From: Liquidambar formosana
Taxonomy: Eukaryota > Streptophyta > Magnoliopsida > Saxifragales > Altingiaceae
Assembly (NCBI GenBank): GCA_039720395.1
Contig: CM077826.1
Coordinates: 24,694,430 to 24,758,429, forward strand
Length of the DNA: 64,000 nt
Direction of reading: 5' to 3'
Positions 34,525 to 45,793 of this stretch are shown here, piece by piece. A program made the position numbers and the translations under genes. Every line of letters begins with the position of its first letter. The stretch's first letter is position 1. The notes beneath the pieces are model-generated. The model saw only the letters and a program-made list of their open reading frames with translations, did no database searches and had not been told where the DNA came from.

Positions 34525-35267
34525 CCGTCCGCCCTCACCTATTCTCTCTTTACAGTACACACCCACGGTCCAAGGCAAAATCGTCGTCGTTTAACGCCGC
34601 CGATCGCCGTCAGCCAACTGCAAAATGGAAACCCAAACCCGCCGGTCGTCGTTCAACTAAATTTTTTTAGTATTTGAAGAATCTGAAATTCAAACCCAAA
34701 CCCATTTTTTAAAAGTTCTCATCCCACTGCAAAATGGAAACCCAAACCCATGGCTATGGAAACCCAGACCCATGGCTCTGCGTTTTTGCCTATGGCGGAT
34801 GATGGAGGACAATGGCAGACGATGGCGGACGGACGGTGGAGAAACCCACGGCTATGGCGCGAAACCCACGGTGCTGTGCGAGAGAGCGAGAGAGAGAGAG
34901 GCTGTGCGAGAGAGCTAGCGGGAGAGGCTGTGCGAGAGAACGAGAGAGGCCGTGTGCGAGAGAGCAGATCTGATCCCCGAACATTTGAAGAAGAAATAGG
35001 TGAGGGTATTTTTGTCTTTTCAATGTGCTGGGTGAGGGCATTCTCGTCTTTTCAATGTGCTGAAGGGCGTTATGGTCATAAAAATATGTTAGCTTCATCA
35101 CGTGCCACGCACGTGCGTTTTTGCTGTTAACAACCCTAACGGAATGTGGATGGAGGGGGGCATTTTTCAACCCTACACAATATGGGGGGTTTTTTGTTGA
35201 GTTTTTTTTTAGAGGGGGCTATCCTACAAAATGGGTATAAATAGAGGGGGTTTTTTGCATTTTACCC
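33904..35267. mobile_element. Mutator-like element, 1,364 bp, perfect 9-bp TSD and about 95-bp TIRs
   Basis: The TSD TAAAATTAA is at 33895-33903 and 35268-35276. The left TIR begins GGGTAAAATGCAGAAAACCC and the right, reverse-complemented, GGGTAAAATGCAAAAAACCC. Both continue through CCCTCTATTTATACCCATTT and CTCAACAAAAAA with few changes. Nearly intact TIRs and TSD suggest a fairly recent insertion. The interior has coding-like GC-rich segments (about 34141-34400 and 34730-35130) with CCGCC/CGTCG-type plant exon composition but no recognised domain, making it a Pack-MULE candidate. A CACGTGC..GCACGTG palindrome lies near 35099. The left boundary is about 30 bp from the RT fragment of the LINE. 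Confidence 0.9.
34448..34524. repeat. (AT)n then poly(T) tract
   Basis: About 25 AT units followed by about 27 T, within the MULE at 33904-35267. Confidence 0.95.
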
Positions 35268-35276
35268 TAAAATTAA

Positions 35277-35308
<32 letters not shown>

Positions 35309-35782
35309 TTTGGTGGTACATTGGGAAGGGTTCAAACCTCAACGTATCTTACTTCCAACCTTTTTCCCTATCTTCTCTCACTATTAGGTTAGCCCTAGTG
35401 ACTTAAAAAAATATTCAATTCAATTTAATGGACGAAAATCAACTCCTTTCCTCGACTTTGCGTGTTAAAATGCTTAAATATGCCCCACAGTAAAACTTGT
35501 AAAATGAAATATCATTTAATGGACGAAAAAATGCCAAAATGCCAGGCGCATTCAAAATGACTGTGTAGTGTGTACCATAGAATTTTCCTGAAGAGTAATA
35601 CTATGCCTCACTTTCAGTTTCTCTATCCTTTTGTTTTTTTTCATAATGGGCCTCACTTTTCAGCTTTCACCTATAACACATAATAACACATAAGATGGGT
35701 GGGTGCTCTAGCATTGAAATATGGGCACCGCAAATTCAATTTTACAAACTAACTGAAAGCCAAAATTCAACATTATATATCA

Positions 35783-36035
35783 AACTAGATTCAACGGATA
35801 TGTATCGACCCATCACAGAAATCAAAGTTTCGAACCAATTTCACGATCTGGGTATTGCAGATTCAAGTTCATACATACTAGTCCACCTATGGAAAATTGA
35901 AAACAAAGGAAGGGGGGGGGGGGGGGGGGGGAATACTCATAAAGTAGATTCGACAGATACGGATCGACCCACCAAAGAAACCGACAGCATGATCCGAATT
36001 CACGATGTAGGTATTGCGGAATCGAACTCAAACGG
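35783..36035. repeat. Direct repeat of about 90 bp in the TOM7 3' UTR
   Basis: TAGATTCAACGGATATGTATCGACCC... at 35783-35880 and TAGATTCGACAGATACGGATCGACCC... at 35945-36035 share most positions: GATTC-AC-GATA---ATCGACCCA, CACGAT-T-GGTATTGC, GATTCAA/GAATCGAACTCA. A poly(G) tract (about 35910-35929) lies between them. The second copy overlaps the TOM7 stop codon, so one unit arose by duplication of the end of the gene and its 3' UTR. Confidence 0.65.
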
Positions 36036-36249
36036 GGCTCAGGAGCTGATAGAGCTGTGGTTTGGGCTCAGAGTTCATACCAATGATGATCACCATTGGG
36101 ATGAAGCCGTAGTGAGTGATGACCTTGGCTTTCTTCAATGCCCATGTGCTCCACTCTTGAAACAGCTTCACCGTTGATTGCTCCTCAGAAGAGGACTTTG
36201 AGCCCTTTGCAGATTTGCCCTTTGCGCTCAGCGAAACCCTAGATGCCAT
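36028..36249 (-). CDS. TOM7-1: TOM7-type subunit of the mitochondrial outer-membrane translocase
   Basis: A single exon of 222 nt encodes 73 aa, start CAT at 36247-36249 ([20 protein letters not shown]), stop at 36028-36030. The C-terminal half [19 protein letters not shown], then [20 protein letters not shown] followed by PV, is the conserved plant TOM7 core: a basic segment, one membrane helix (about 48-64) and the short C-terminal tail. Plant TOM7 is about 75 aa, so this is full length. In the TOM complex TOM7 modulates assembly of the protein-import pore. I chose the downstream Met because the N-terminus then matches the family and the open frame above it is untranslated-looking. A MULE ends only 218 bp upstream of the start. 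Confidence 0.93.
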   Translation of the reverse strand: MASRVSLSAKGKSAKGSKSSSEEQSTVKLFQEWSTWALKKAKVITHYGFIPMVIIIGMNSEPKPQLYQLLSPV

Positions 36250-36466
36250 CGTATCGTCTTCTCTGAAACCCAGACACCAGCAAAGTAACGATCCGTGTGT
36301 GTAGTGATCGATACCAATCATATTTGAGGAAAAAATGAGAAAGGGGGTTATGGAAAGGGATGGGCCACTTGTTTGTGCAACAAGGCCCATTAGACTTCTG
36401 TTTCGTTTTTTTTTTTTTTTGGTAACAAAAGACAAAATAAATAAATAATTCTTAGCTTAAAAAATA

Positions 36467-38287
36467 GGGGAAATTGGGGAATAATCTACTTTTTGATAAA
36501 ATATTAGCAATTAATCAAGTAAGAATTTTTCTAAGTCAATTAGTCGAATGAAATTAAACTTATTTATCAATTAGTCACACATTTTTTGAAAATCCCTGCT
36601 TTGCCCTTATTGTTACTAAGGGCACTCCTTTTTTTGTTATTAAGGGCAGCCTATGTAACTAACTTAGTTTTTTAGTGTTATAATTTTTAAAAACTTATAA
36701 CTTACAATACACATATCCGTTTTTAAAAAAAGTTATATTTTTGGAACCTAATCGTCGACATCTTCGAAAAAAGAACCATATTCATTAGGTAATTATTAAA
36801 AAAATTAAAACTGTAAAATTTTACTACTTGACACATGTCTAACATAATAGTTCACAAAGTAGTAAAATTTTACTACTTTAGGTAGTAAAATTTTACTACT
36901 TTACGAAATAAATTTTATTACTTTATGAAATAAATTTTACAGTGAAGTAGTAAAATTGTATGGTTTTGTACGATTCACTTCATAAAACTAGTTTGATGAA
37001 AATTCCATCTTACTTAAAGTCAACATAATCTGTAAAGTAAAGTCTTACTGTTTTATATACAATGACTATAAAATTTTACTATTTTGTTAAATTGTAATAA
37101 CTTTAAAAAAAAAAAAAATGGATTGTACCATACCTTCTCTTTGAGAACACCATGTCAGTGACCAAATTCAATGCCATGATCTCAGGCCTATTCTAGCTTG
37201 GGAGTGCATATGAATGGGTTGTCACCAAAAAATCCGGCCTCTCCTCTAAGGGTGATCTTGTCTCACTTGTTGAGAAAGAACCAAAGCATCATAGGGGTGG
37301 TTCTGAGCCTAGTCTTGGGGAAATGGAGGAAGCCATACAGCAAGAGCAAAAGGCTGCTCAGAAGAAGAAGCACAATAGGATATATACAAAGAGTTGGCAT
37401 TAGCTTTTCTTCTTTTGACAGCTACAGCAAGGAGTCTCCTCTCTGCATAGGGCATCCATTTCTACTTCTTGCTCTTCCAAGGGATATCATTCATGCTGGT
37501 TGGTCTGGACTTGATTGGCGAACAGGTTGTATCATAATAGGCTTTGTAGGGGATAAATATGTGGACTATATATAAACATAGGCAACATGGGCAAGCACCA
37601 AATGTGGAGCTTCATCAAAATAAAATAGCAATGGGGAGAGGCTGTAGAGGGACTGGGAATAATTTTCCTCCACCCTCCAACTCCCAATCCGACCCTGAAC
37701 TACCTGATACAATAAGAAATTGTGTTAAAAAGGATAGAAGAATTACTTCAATATGGAGACAATGCAAGTAGATAATATGGAAGGGTTTTTATTTTTTTTA
37801 TTTTTTGATTCTTTTGTTTTTGGGTCTTATTCTTTTGTAAGAAAAAATGGTCGTTTAAAGATCAAACAGGGAATTTTTAGTTAATAGTTGAAGAATCAGG
37901 ACTTCAGGAGAGCAAGCTTTCAGATTTGGTTTCTTCAGATCTAGTGTTCGTCGTCAGAAGGACAAATCTTCAGATCTTGTTCGAAGGAGCTCGACACCGA
38001 CAAGCTTCATAGTCGATCGCCGTCGCCGGAGGTCGAACATCAATGGAAATTAGCCACTGCCGGAGTTGTTGTTTGGGTTGGGGTTTGAGAAGAGAGATGG
38101 TGATGGGGTGATTTTGGGGTAGAAGATGAAGAGGGGTAGGTGAAGAGAGAGAGAAAAAGAAATAACTCAATAAGAATGAGGGTATTTTAGTCTGCTAAAA
38201 ACCAAATGGACTAAGTGAGTTGAAAAAAGAGTTGGGTGACTGTTTGTTAAATAAGTTCCACTTGGTGGACTGATGACCAAATCCCCC
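36467..38287. mobile_element. Mutator-like element, 1,821 bp, 9-bp TSD (8 of 9 match)
   Basis: Flanks are TAAAAAATA (36458-36466) and TTAAAAATA (38288-38296). Left end GGGGAAATTGGGGAATAATC, right end reverse-complemented GGGGGATTTGGTCATCAGTC. The right end continues CACCAAGTGGAACTTATTTA, closely resembling the end of the MULE at 19903-21661 (CACTTTATGGAACTTACTTA). Near its right end a minus-strand stretch has CTCTCTCT 5'-UTR-like sequence and CCGGCGACGG-type exon-like sequence, so it may carry captured host DNA. A 125-codon plus-strand open frame (37198-37575) matches nothing I know. It sits in the upstream region of TOM7. Confidence 0.72.
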
Positions 38288-38611
38288 TTAAAAATAAAAT
38301 AAAATAAAATAATTTATATAAATTCTTAATTCATTTTACCAATTGAAGTGATAGTAACATCTCTCATTTAATTTGGCCTCATACTCCTAATAATATGACT
38401 CTTATTCATCCCAGTGATGTCATTGATTGTTTAGTAAATTATTACAATTTTATTGTTGTATGTGATTGTTATCCTATATGTGTAACATTGAGTGATTCTA
38501 ATTCATCCAAGTGGCTTTCATTTATTGGTGAATAAATTATTACAATTTCATAAGATCATGACCAATCCCAAATTATCTTCCTCGGTCTATGAATTTTCTA
38601 AACATTAGCAT

Positions 38612-39146
38612 TAGGGATGTGCAAAAAATCGTCCAATCTGTCAAATCAAATCAATTCACTCTATTCCGTATATTTCCAAGTAGATTGAGAGAATAGGCAG
38701 ATTAATTTGAATGGATTGAGCAATAAATTTAGTGGCTCGATTTGGTTGGCGAGTAAACCTTTGTCAAACCGCCTATAAACCAACTCAATCTGCTTTTAAT
38801 TTTATAAACTTTTTTGCTAAACATTTTTGTAGGATTTGATATCATAAAACATTAAATAGTTTGTTTCTAAACATTTTTCCTAAGAAATCAACAAATCATC
38901 TTCATAAAGATTATAAAAGCACACTTTTTGATCATTTGACAATCCTCATAAAAGTTATGAAGGACATGATACAATCCTTCTAATCCACCCAAACCATTTG
39001 CTCAAAACCATCAAACGAAATTAACCAATCCATCAGTTTTTAATACCAACGGTTTGACAGCGAGCTGAAAATTTTACAAACTGCCCTTAACAAATTGATT
39101 TGTGATTTTTCTTCTAACCGTTCCAAACCGACCCGCGCACACCCTA
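38612..39146. mobile_element. hAT-like MITE, 535 bp, 8-bp TSD (7 of 8 match)
   Basis: Flanks are ATTAGCAT (38604-38611) and ATTAGCAC (39147-39154). Ends are TAGGGATGTGCAAAAAATCG and, reverse-complemented, TAGGGTGTGCGCGGGTCGGT. The TAGGG(TG)TGC start and 8-bp TSD fit the hAT superfamily. Inside are AAACCGCC / CAATCCA-type motifs and no coding sequence. Confidence 0.75.
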
Positions 39147-39929
39147 ATTAGCACTATGAACATACGAGTGTAGCACACATAAAGGTCCGCAACTTAGAAA
39201 TCATAAGTCCTAAGTTTGAAACTCTGCATCCCTACTTTTGGATGCACAGGTTTATATCCCTATTATTGGATGTACAAGTTTTTGTATAAATGATTTGTGC
39301 ATTACAAAATGATTAATTTAGGTCCAATAACATGGGATACATCTTCTTGGTCACCAAAAAAAACAAACAAAAAACCAAAAACAAAACAGAACAGAACTGT
39401 GTCCAAATTCTAGGAAGGTTTTAATTGCTCTAACCCTTTTAGATAAAGGATTAAAGGTGGACATCACATGAAAGTGAACCTTACCTCCATGTGAAAAAAC
39501 TAGGACATTTAGGGCATTCCAATGTTTGGACGCACGACGTTGTTCCTTTCCAAAATGAACCTTAAAATCAAAGTCTTTTCTTTTGACTTCATATAGTTTC
39601 CATTCATGGCTGTTCTACATAGTCAATTTAGGAAGAACTATTTTCATGGCTGTTCTACGAGTATATTTTTATAGTGACTCTAAATCAAGTGCACTTACTG
39701 ATACCAAGTTGATTTGTATGAATAGTGTAAAAGAAGAAAAAGAAGAAGAGAAAGTAAAGAGAAAATGTCAAAAAAAAAAAAAAAAAAAAAAAAGAGCAAG
39801 AGAGTGTGTTTACGAAGAACTATAATAGAAGAAAACTAACTACTTAACTGATTAAAGATTAATGAGAAATATAACAGAAGAAAACTAACTACTTTCCAAC
39901 AAAATCTCAATCCAATTTCTAAGAATTAG
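39147..39929. other. Intergenic, no gene seen
   Basis: AT-rich, with a poly(A) run at about 39770-39792 after AAGAAGAGAAAG purine-rich sequence. No coding exon is recognised. Confidence 0.4.
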
Positions 39930-40330
39930 AAAAGGAAGAACTCTTTAAAACAGTTTATCAACCAAAATCGATAAAGAGGCAACAAAACGAACTCTATCCC
40001 ACAACTCCTCCTGTTCTTCAAATTTGTTATTTAATATCCTCGCATTCCTTTCTAATCAAATAACCCACAATCTCACCTCCATAAAGATTTGGCCCTTTTG
40101 GTCCTACCAAGACCCTCCAGTTCCACATCCAACATAGTTGAAATATGCATAGACACGCCCAGCACAAACCTGCCTTGTCAAAAAGACGATGCCATGACAC
40201 CCCAGACAAGTCGCAGTGTTAAAAGAGATATCCCCCAACCCTCCATTCTTTTTGCAAAGAAAAAAGCTTCCCAAAGTAAGGGCAACTTTGGATATAAAAA
40301 CGGGGAACAAATAGCAACCTAATACAGAAG
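39930..40330 (-). mobile_element. LINE C-terminal fragment, minus strand
   Basis: The minus strand reads FLTRQVCAGRVYAYFNYVGC, then MEVRLWVI, a stop, LERNARILNNKFEEQEELWD and RVRFVASLS. The WVI-(W to stop)-LERNARI motif is the LINE ORF2 C-terminal signature, with the W codon mutated to TGA. It is short, 5'-truncated and dead. It belongs to a different LINE lineage from the one at 1-430 and 18490-21856. Confidence 0.65.
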
Positions 40331-43300
40331 AAGAATCTCACTACACTATTTCAATGGGAAGAGAAGACTGGAAACTGGAAAAGCAAAAGCATTAGCATTT
40401 TATTTTCTTTCTCTTTCTAGGAACGCAAAATGTATGGAAACAAACAAGGAGACCTATGAAGCAAAAACATAGTTGATGGCATGACCATGGAATGGAGTTC
40501 ATCATGGAATACAAGACTTGTCTACTTCAACATGCTCAATGTTGAAAATGCTCAACATTTGCGATGGAGGGCCCACTGATTGCTCATACTATCATTTGTA
40601 GAGCCCTTTCTGGCTTCCTTGCCTTTAGCTGGCTAAGAAAGATGCTTAACTGCTGAGTTGAGTCCCTCATTAACTCTCTAAGCTTTGGGCTCAATGCATC
40701 TGTAATTTCGGCGAAAGATAGAAATTTGAGTAATGAGAAACCTTATAATGCATAAGTTATTTAACAAGCCTGAACCAAACTTTTGCCATCTATTTTGGGA
40801 GGATTTCTAAGTACATTCCCAATTATAGAAGAACCAATCCAAATGACAGCATCATAAAAAGGAAAAAAGCTATTGGCACAAATAGAACATATTTTATCAG
40901 CAGCACAAATAGAACATTGCATTACCTAGCTAACAAAATATCCCCTTCACCTTTTGCTTCTTTCCTCACATTTCATAGGCCACTCTGGAAATTTGGAAGA
41001 AAATAATTATGGAGGGAAAAAAAAAATCCAATACACATGTTCTAGTTGGAATAGTTTTTTGAAGGGAAGTCATCAGAGTAGAAGAGGGATAATTAAAAAA
41101 TTGCCAACATTTACCTCTTGTGCAGTTGTGCTTGATGAGATTTAGCATGCCTCCCTGCAAGAAAATGGGTCTTCCAACAAAACATTAAGTCTAAATAAAC
41201 CATAAAAAAAATTGAATCCACTAATTATCTGGTTCCAATCATGAACCAATTACATTGCTGATAAGGAAAAAGAAGAGGAAGAATACAGTGAGCAAAATCG
41301 GTATCCCATAGTTGTAGGCTGATGTCTTGAGAGTAACTTAAAGAACAAGTTAGGTGATGCTGGCAAGCAAAAGGGAGGTGGGCAAGCTAATGAGACACAC
41401 TTCTTCTGCAACCGCCATGCTCTGTAACTATCATGCTGTAACTAAAAAATAAAGTGGATAACCCAGTTAAATGAAAAAACTACTTTGGTTACAGTGTTTG
41501 CAAAGAAAGTTAGCTTAGACTAGTTAAGCAATTGAGATAACTATACAAGGCAAGAGCTCAAAATTGATATTCAAGAGGTCTCTTCATCCCCTTGTTTACC
41601 GTATTTACAAAGAAAGTTAGCTTGTCAAGCAACGAAGAAAATGCAGTGCCTGATGTGCTTAAACTATTCAACTCAATTAAACAAACCAAGCCATATTCCA
41701 AATTTGGGGTTGTGGGCATGATGCCTAGCTTCACTCCATGCATGCTGAGGTCAGATCATCATTACACCAGATCATATATGTTGAAAGAATGTGGATGCAT
41801 CCTAGATAAGTGATGCAGTTATTGTCCCAATTCAACATGTAACTCACTCCGCTAAATTGTACAAATTGAAAATGGCAAAGATTTAGTAGGTGAAAATGAA
41901 TCAGGAAGTTGTTCCTGGTCAATGAGGTAAACGAAAACTATACAGCAACACTACATAGAAAATGCAGGCCATACACTAGCATTCACTTTTATGTAGTATG
42001 TTGATAAGTAAGATATCATAAGATGACCTCAAAGTTCATCTTTCTTTTATGAACAGCATAATGATACTTTAATAATTTTTCATCAATGATTCACTCGGAA
42101 TCTTATAGGTGTATATACCTTAGTGCCAGGATGATTCCATGTTGGGTGTTACTCCTGCACCAAAACGCCATGATCCCTCTCTAAAACCTTGCATTCCAAC
42201 TTGAACGTGCTCTTGTGCTTTGCAAGTTGCTCCACTACAAAACTTGAAAGTAGAAACATTGTTCTACCCATAAAAATGATTATGAAACTGGTCCTGCGAA
42301 GGGTGCAAACGCCATCACTATCTATTACTGGGTGTCACAGTAATTTAACTTATTAGTGTATATAATTGTGAACCAAAACCAATGTACATTTACCTATATT
42401 AATCTATATAATCATAGATGCTCCGAAAAGTAGGTTATGTTTAACACTAATGCTTTGGCACTCCTTAATCATTCCAGCACCATGATATAAAATGTCAATC
42501 TATAGCCCCTAAAAAATTGCAAATGACACTAACAGTTGACAATTCAGTACGACAGAAAATACACAAGAAGATTTCAAGTAAGGCTGGCCTGCCACTATGT
42601 TAAAAAGAGATTCTACTTACCTGGCCAGGTAACAGGTCGAAGAGGAACTCTTTATAGATTAACTAGCCACATATGAAACCAGCAAAGAAGGTAAACACAA
42701 AAAAGTACAATGTAAACAAATTTACACAAAATAGAATCCATATCAAAACCATCCTAGCCCATTAACACCACACATTAGTACTTAGCACAACATAGAAAAC
42801 TCAATATGAGGCAGGAATTCAAGAAATGCTAACCATACAAAAGAACTAGAGGGCATTGCCTCAAAAATTTCAGCTTTTTCCTGTCTCAGTGTACATATCT
42901 GACCCCACACAAGTCTACCTGCTCCCATCGCAATCTATACCCTGATAAAGTATCTTAGAAGCCAGAGAGATCCAGAGTGACAAAAGTTGCAGCCACAAAC
43001 GTAATTCCCCTTTTAAAATTAGAAATCAAATAAAGGAAAATTTTGACATGTTTTTGCCAAAATTAGTTCAAGTGTTCTAACTTGTTTAGCCCCAGCCTGA
43101 CATCCAGGTTGAATTTTAAATCCAAACATGCCATTCAGAGTCCCCGTGGAAAACAAAAACCAACAAAAAAATTAAAATATAAAGGAAAAACGGATCCACC
43201 AAGCAAATTCGTGTCGAGAAATTAAAACCAACTTGACTGAACAGGTGTACTGTCCAACTGTTGGCCTTCCATAAGGATATTCATCATAAAATGTTTGGCA

Positions 43301-43935
43301 CACAAAGGTGGAATTCAACTATTAGGATCGATAAATTGGTTGATTTTGGTCTTAGATTAACCAAAATCTAAAGCATGAAAGAAAAGCCCTTATTGCCTAC
43401 CGTCTTTTGCATGGCACAACACCATAAACTCCACTGAATGAGATTGTGCCACAAAAAGAATTACATAAAATGTGAAGCGTATCTCAATAGAGTAAATTTC
43501 AAAGTGCAGACTATTAGGATCTATGGCCATCACAAGACCTTCCTTAACAAGCTTCATGGATTGAAACTAAGATCATTTCAGTCATTACCATAATCCCATG
43601 CAAACCTGCAAAAAACGAATCCTTTGCATCTCTACAATGATTTCCTGCTGTGGTAAAGACCAAACATATTTGAATAATTAATAAAACATAAGTAACTTCT
43701 ATAAAGTAATCAGTATTTATCCATCACCATTTTAAGCAATCTTTAGACTCGACCAAAACCGCTTACTGCATTACTAGGCAATATAAGCATAAACTTGAGC
43801 TGCAAAAGGCTCAAATGTTATAGAACAATAAAGGATGTTATGAGGAAGGGGGGAGATAAGAATGAGACACCATTGATAACATTGTAAATTTAATTTGATT
43901 CATTAATGTGAGATAAAAAATAAAAAAAAAGTTTA
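40331..43935. other. Long stretch downstream of MTERF4, no gene seen
   Basis: I find no domain-bearing exon on either strand. Parts may be MTERF4 3' UTR or intron sequence. An imperfect direct repeat of about 40 bp (CAAAGAAAGTTAGCTT) lies near 41501 and 41609. Confidence 0.35.
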
Positions 43936-45486
43936 CTAAAGAGAAACAGTACGTCTGTAAAGTACTTCATCATCACTCTCATTTTCATCGTCTGACACAA
44001 TCTCACTCCCTGGTAGCTTTAACTTACCACCCATAGAAAACGATGGACCCATACTCTCTGTTTCGATATAATCAGCCTGCAGTCTCTCTTCAAATCTCTG
44101 GTCACTACAGTTGAGGAACCAAGCCAATGAAAACCTAACCCCCTTACTTTGTAACCTCTGGTACCTGGGTTTGATCCTGGATTCCAAGCTATAAGTAAAG
44201 TATTCCGGGAACTCCACAAGCTCTTTCATGGGCCTTCCCATCTCACTCTTAAAGAAGTAGTAACTGTTTTTCATGAGCTCAACCCGCAATGCAACTAACT
44301 GAGGACATTTCACAATCATCTTTGCCACATCCCCAGCCGGTATTCCCCGTCCCAAAAGGAATTCGACCGGTTTCATAATCACATGTTGGTTGAGGCTGAC
44401 AATCTGCGGCATCCTCTCTATCACCTGAGCAAATCCTTCGGGGTCAATCTTGAGTTTCAAATTAAAGAAGTACTGTTGTGTGGACAACTTAGCTTTCAAA
44501 GGCAACCCAATAATTTGCGGATACTGTGCAATAACTGAAGCAACCGCTTCCCTCCTAATCCCAAAACTAATCAAACACTCCACATTCGGTTTAATAGTCT
44601 CTTCAAGGTCATACCCAAGTATATATGCCCTCTTCTCAAACATCCGCGCCAACACCTTCTTTGGCAATCCCAACGAAACCAAGTAATCTACTATTGGTTT
44701 AATCATAGTCCCAACTCTCATCCCCAATAAATACGGATACTGCGTGACCATCGGACCAATATCTCTCGGATTAACACCGATACTCACAAGATACGCTACT
44801 GAAGTGCTCATCGTTCCTTCGAGCTTAAACCCAAGAAGTTCCGGATACTTTTGCAGCACATAACCAATATCCTGCTTATCCACATCGAGCCCACGAAGGA
44901 ACTTAACAACCGGAACAAGCTCAACTACCACACTAGCATGAAGCACTTGTGGGTAATTCTTAACAAATTCACCAGCCTTCGACCTCGGTATCCCTATCTT
45001 TTCTAGGTACCCCAACACAGGAATCACATTTTTACGCACGCTGCATCCTAGCATTAATGGGTACTCATTGATGTCGTCGATGGTTAATCCTAATTTTTGA
45101 AGGAACTCAACCCTCTCTCTCATCACCTCAACGGTCGAAGGTATTTCCAAGTGTTCTAACTCAGTGGGTATAATGCCAATACTCTTTAAATAATCGCATA
45201 TAATTACACGCGATACGAGTTTCTCTTTGCGGCCTTGGACGACGCCCCAAGTGACCGACGGCATCTCATATTCAGGGAATTTGGTAGGCTTCGATGAAAA
45301 TGGGCGAAATGGGAAAATTCTAGGGTTCGGGAAGGGTGATTGAGTACATGGGGTTTGAGGGTTTTGGGGGTTTTGAAGGGTTTGGATCGGTGGTGAGATT
45401 GAAGTGAGTTTTGGAGGAAGGTGTTGTGAGATGTTTGGGTTTGTGAGGATATGTAAGGGTTTTGTTCTTTTGAACAGTGAGCTCAT
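43936..45486 (-). CDS. MTERF4: MTERF4 (BSM/RUG2-type) organelle mTERF protein, 516 aa
   Basis: A single intronless frame, start ATG at 45486, stop at 43936. Residues 1-70 are Ser/Pro/Asn-rich with no acidic residues, typical of an organelle targeting peptide. Next comes the subfamily signature EYEMPSVTWGVVQGRKEKLV, then at least eight mTERF repeats: EYPLMLGCSV, NYPQVLHASV, KYPELLGFKL, QYPYLLGMRV, KRAYILGYDL, QYPQIIGLPL, RMPQIVSLNQ, KCPQLVALRV, EFPEYFTYSLESRIKPRYQR. The C-terminal tail is acidic (SDDENESDDE). Arabidopsis BSM/RUG2 (about 541 aa) is needed for plastid and mitochondrial gene expression; maize mTERF4 promotes chloroplast group II intron splicing. It is convergent with the MTERF2-like gene, and a hAT-like element starts 308 bp upstream of its ATG. 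Confidence 0.93.
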   Translation of the reverse strand: MSSLFKRTKPLHILTNPNISQHLPPKLTSISPPIQTLQNPQNPQTPCTQSPFPNPRIFPFRPFSSKPTKFPEYEMPSVTWGVVQGRKEKLVSRVIICDYLKSIGIIPTELEHLEIPSTVEVMRERVEFLQKLGLTIDDINEYPLMLGCSVRKNVIPVLGYLEKIGIPRSKAGEFVKNYPQVLHASVVVELVPVVKFLRGLDVDKQDIGYVLQKYPELLGFKLEGTMSTSVAYLVSIGVNPRDIGPMVTQYPYLLGMRVGTMIKPIVDYLVSLGLPKKVLARMFEKRAYILGYDLEETIKPNVECLISFGIRREAVASVIAQYPQIIGLPLKAKLSTQQYFFNLKLKIDPEGFAQVIERMPQIVSLNQHVIMKPVEFLLGRGIPAGDVAKMIVKCPQLVALRVELMKNSYYFFKSEMGRPMKELVEFPEYFTYSLESRIKPRYQRLQSKGVRFSLAWFLNCSDQRFEERLQADYIETESMGPSFSMGGKLKLPGSEIVSDDENESDDEVLYRRTVSL

Positions 45487-45793
45487 CTCAACAAGTGAAC
45501 AAACAAAACTGATTTTGGAAACAGAGTGTTTTTGATTTGAGAAAATAGAATCAATGTCAATAAAGATTGGTCTTCTGCCTTTTTCTGTTTTTGAGTTTGA
45601 TATTGAAGTGATATATGAAGAGGGCTTACCTCAGCTGGCAGTGAGAAAGGCTTTGTTGATTTGTTGCAATAAGTTGGAAAGAACAGGGAATGAAGCAGAG
45701 TAGAAGAGGGGAGAGCCGAGAGCACACAAATGGGGAGCGGTGCTAGATTGTTAGGCAGGCGCACGGTACGTAACGTGCGCAAGTTTTGTTTCC

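Noticed and set aside
34250..34670. Overlapping ORFs encoding (YI)n and poly-F runs
   Set aside because: They are translations of an (AT)n/poly(T) tract inside a MULE, not genes.
35099..35116. CACGTGCCACGCACGTG palindrome as a possible Helitron 3' end
   Set aside because: No CTRR end follows at the expected distance, and the position is inside a MULE bounded by its own TSD.
35695..36177. 160-codon plus-strand ORF over the TOM7 locus
   Set aside because: It is antisense to TOM7 and runs through the 3'-UTR direct repeats and a poly(G) tract. It shows no family similarity.
37198..37575. 125-codon plus-strand ORF in the MULE upstream of TOM7
   Set aside because: No recognisable domain and no splice or promoter context. 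It is kept only as possible captured sequence within the element.
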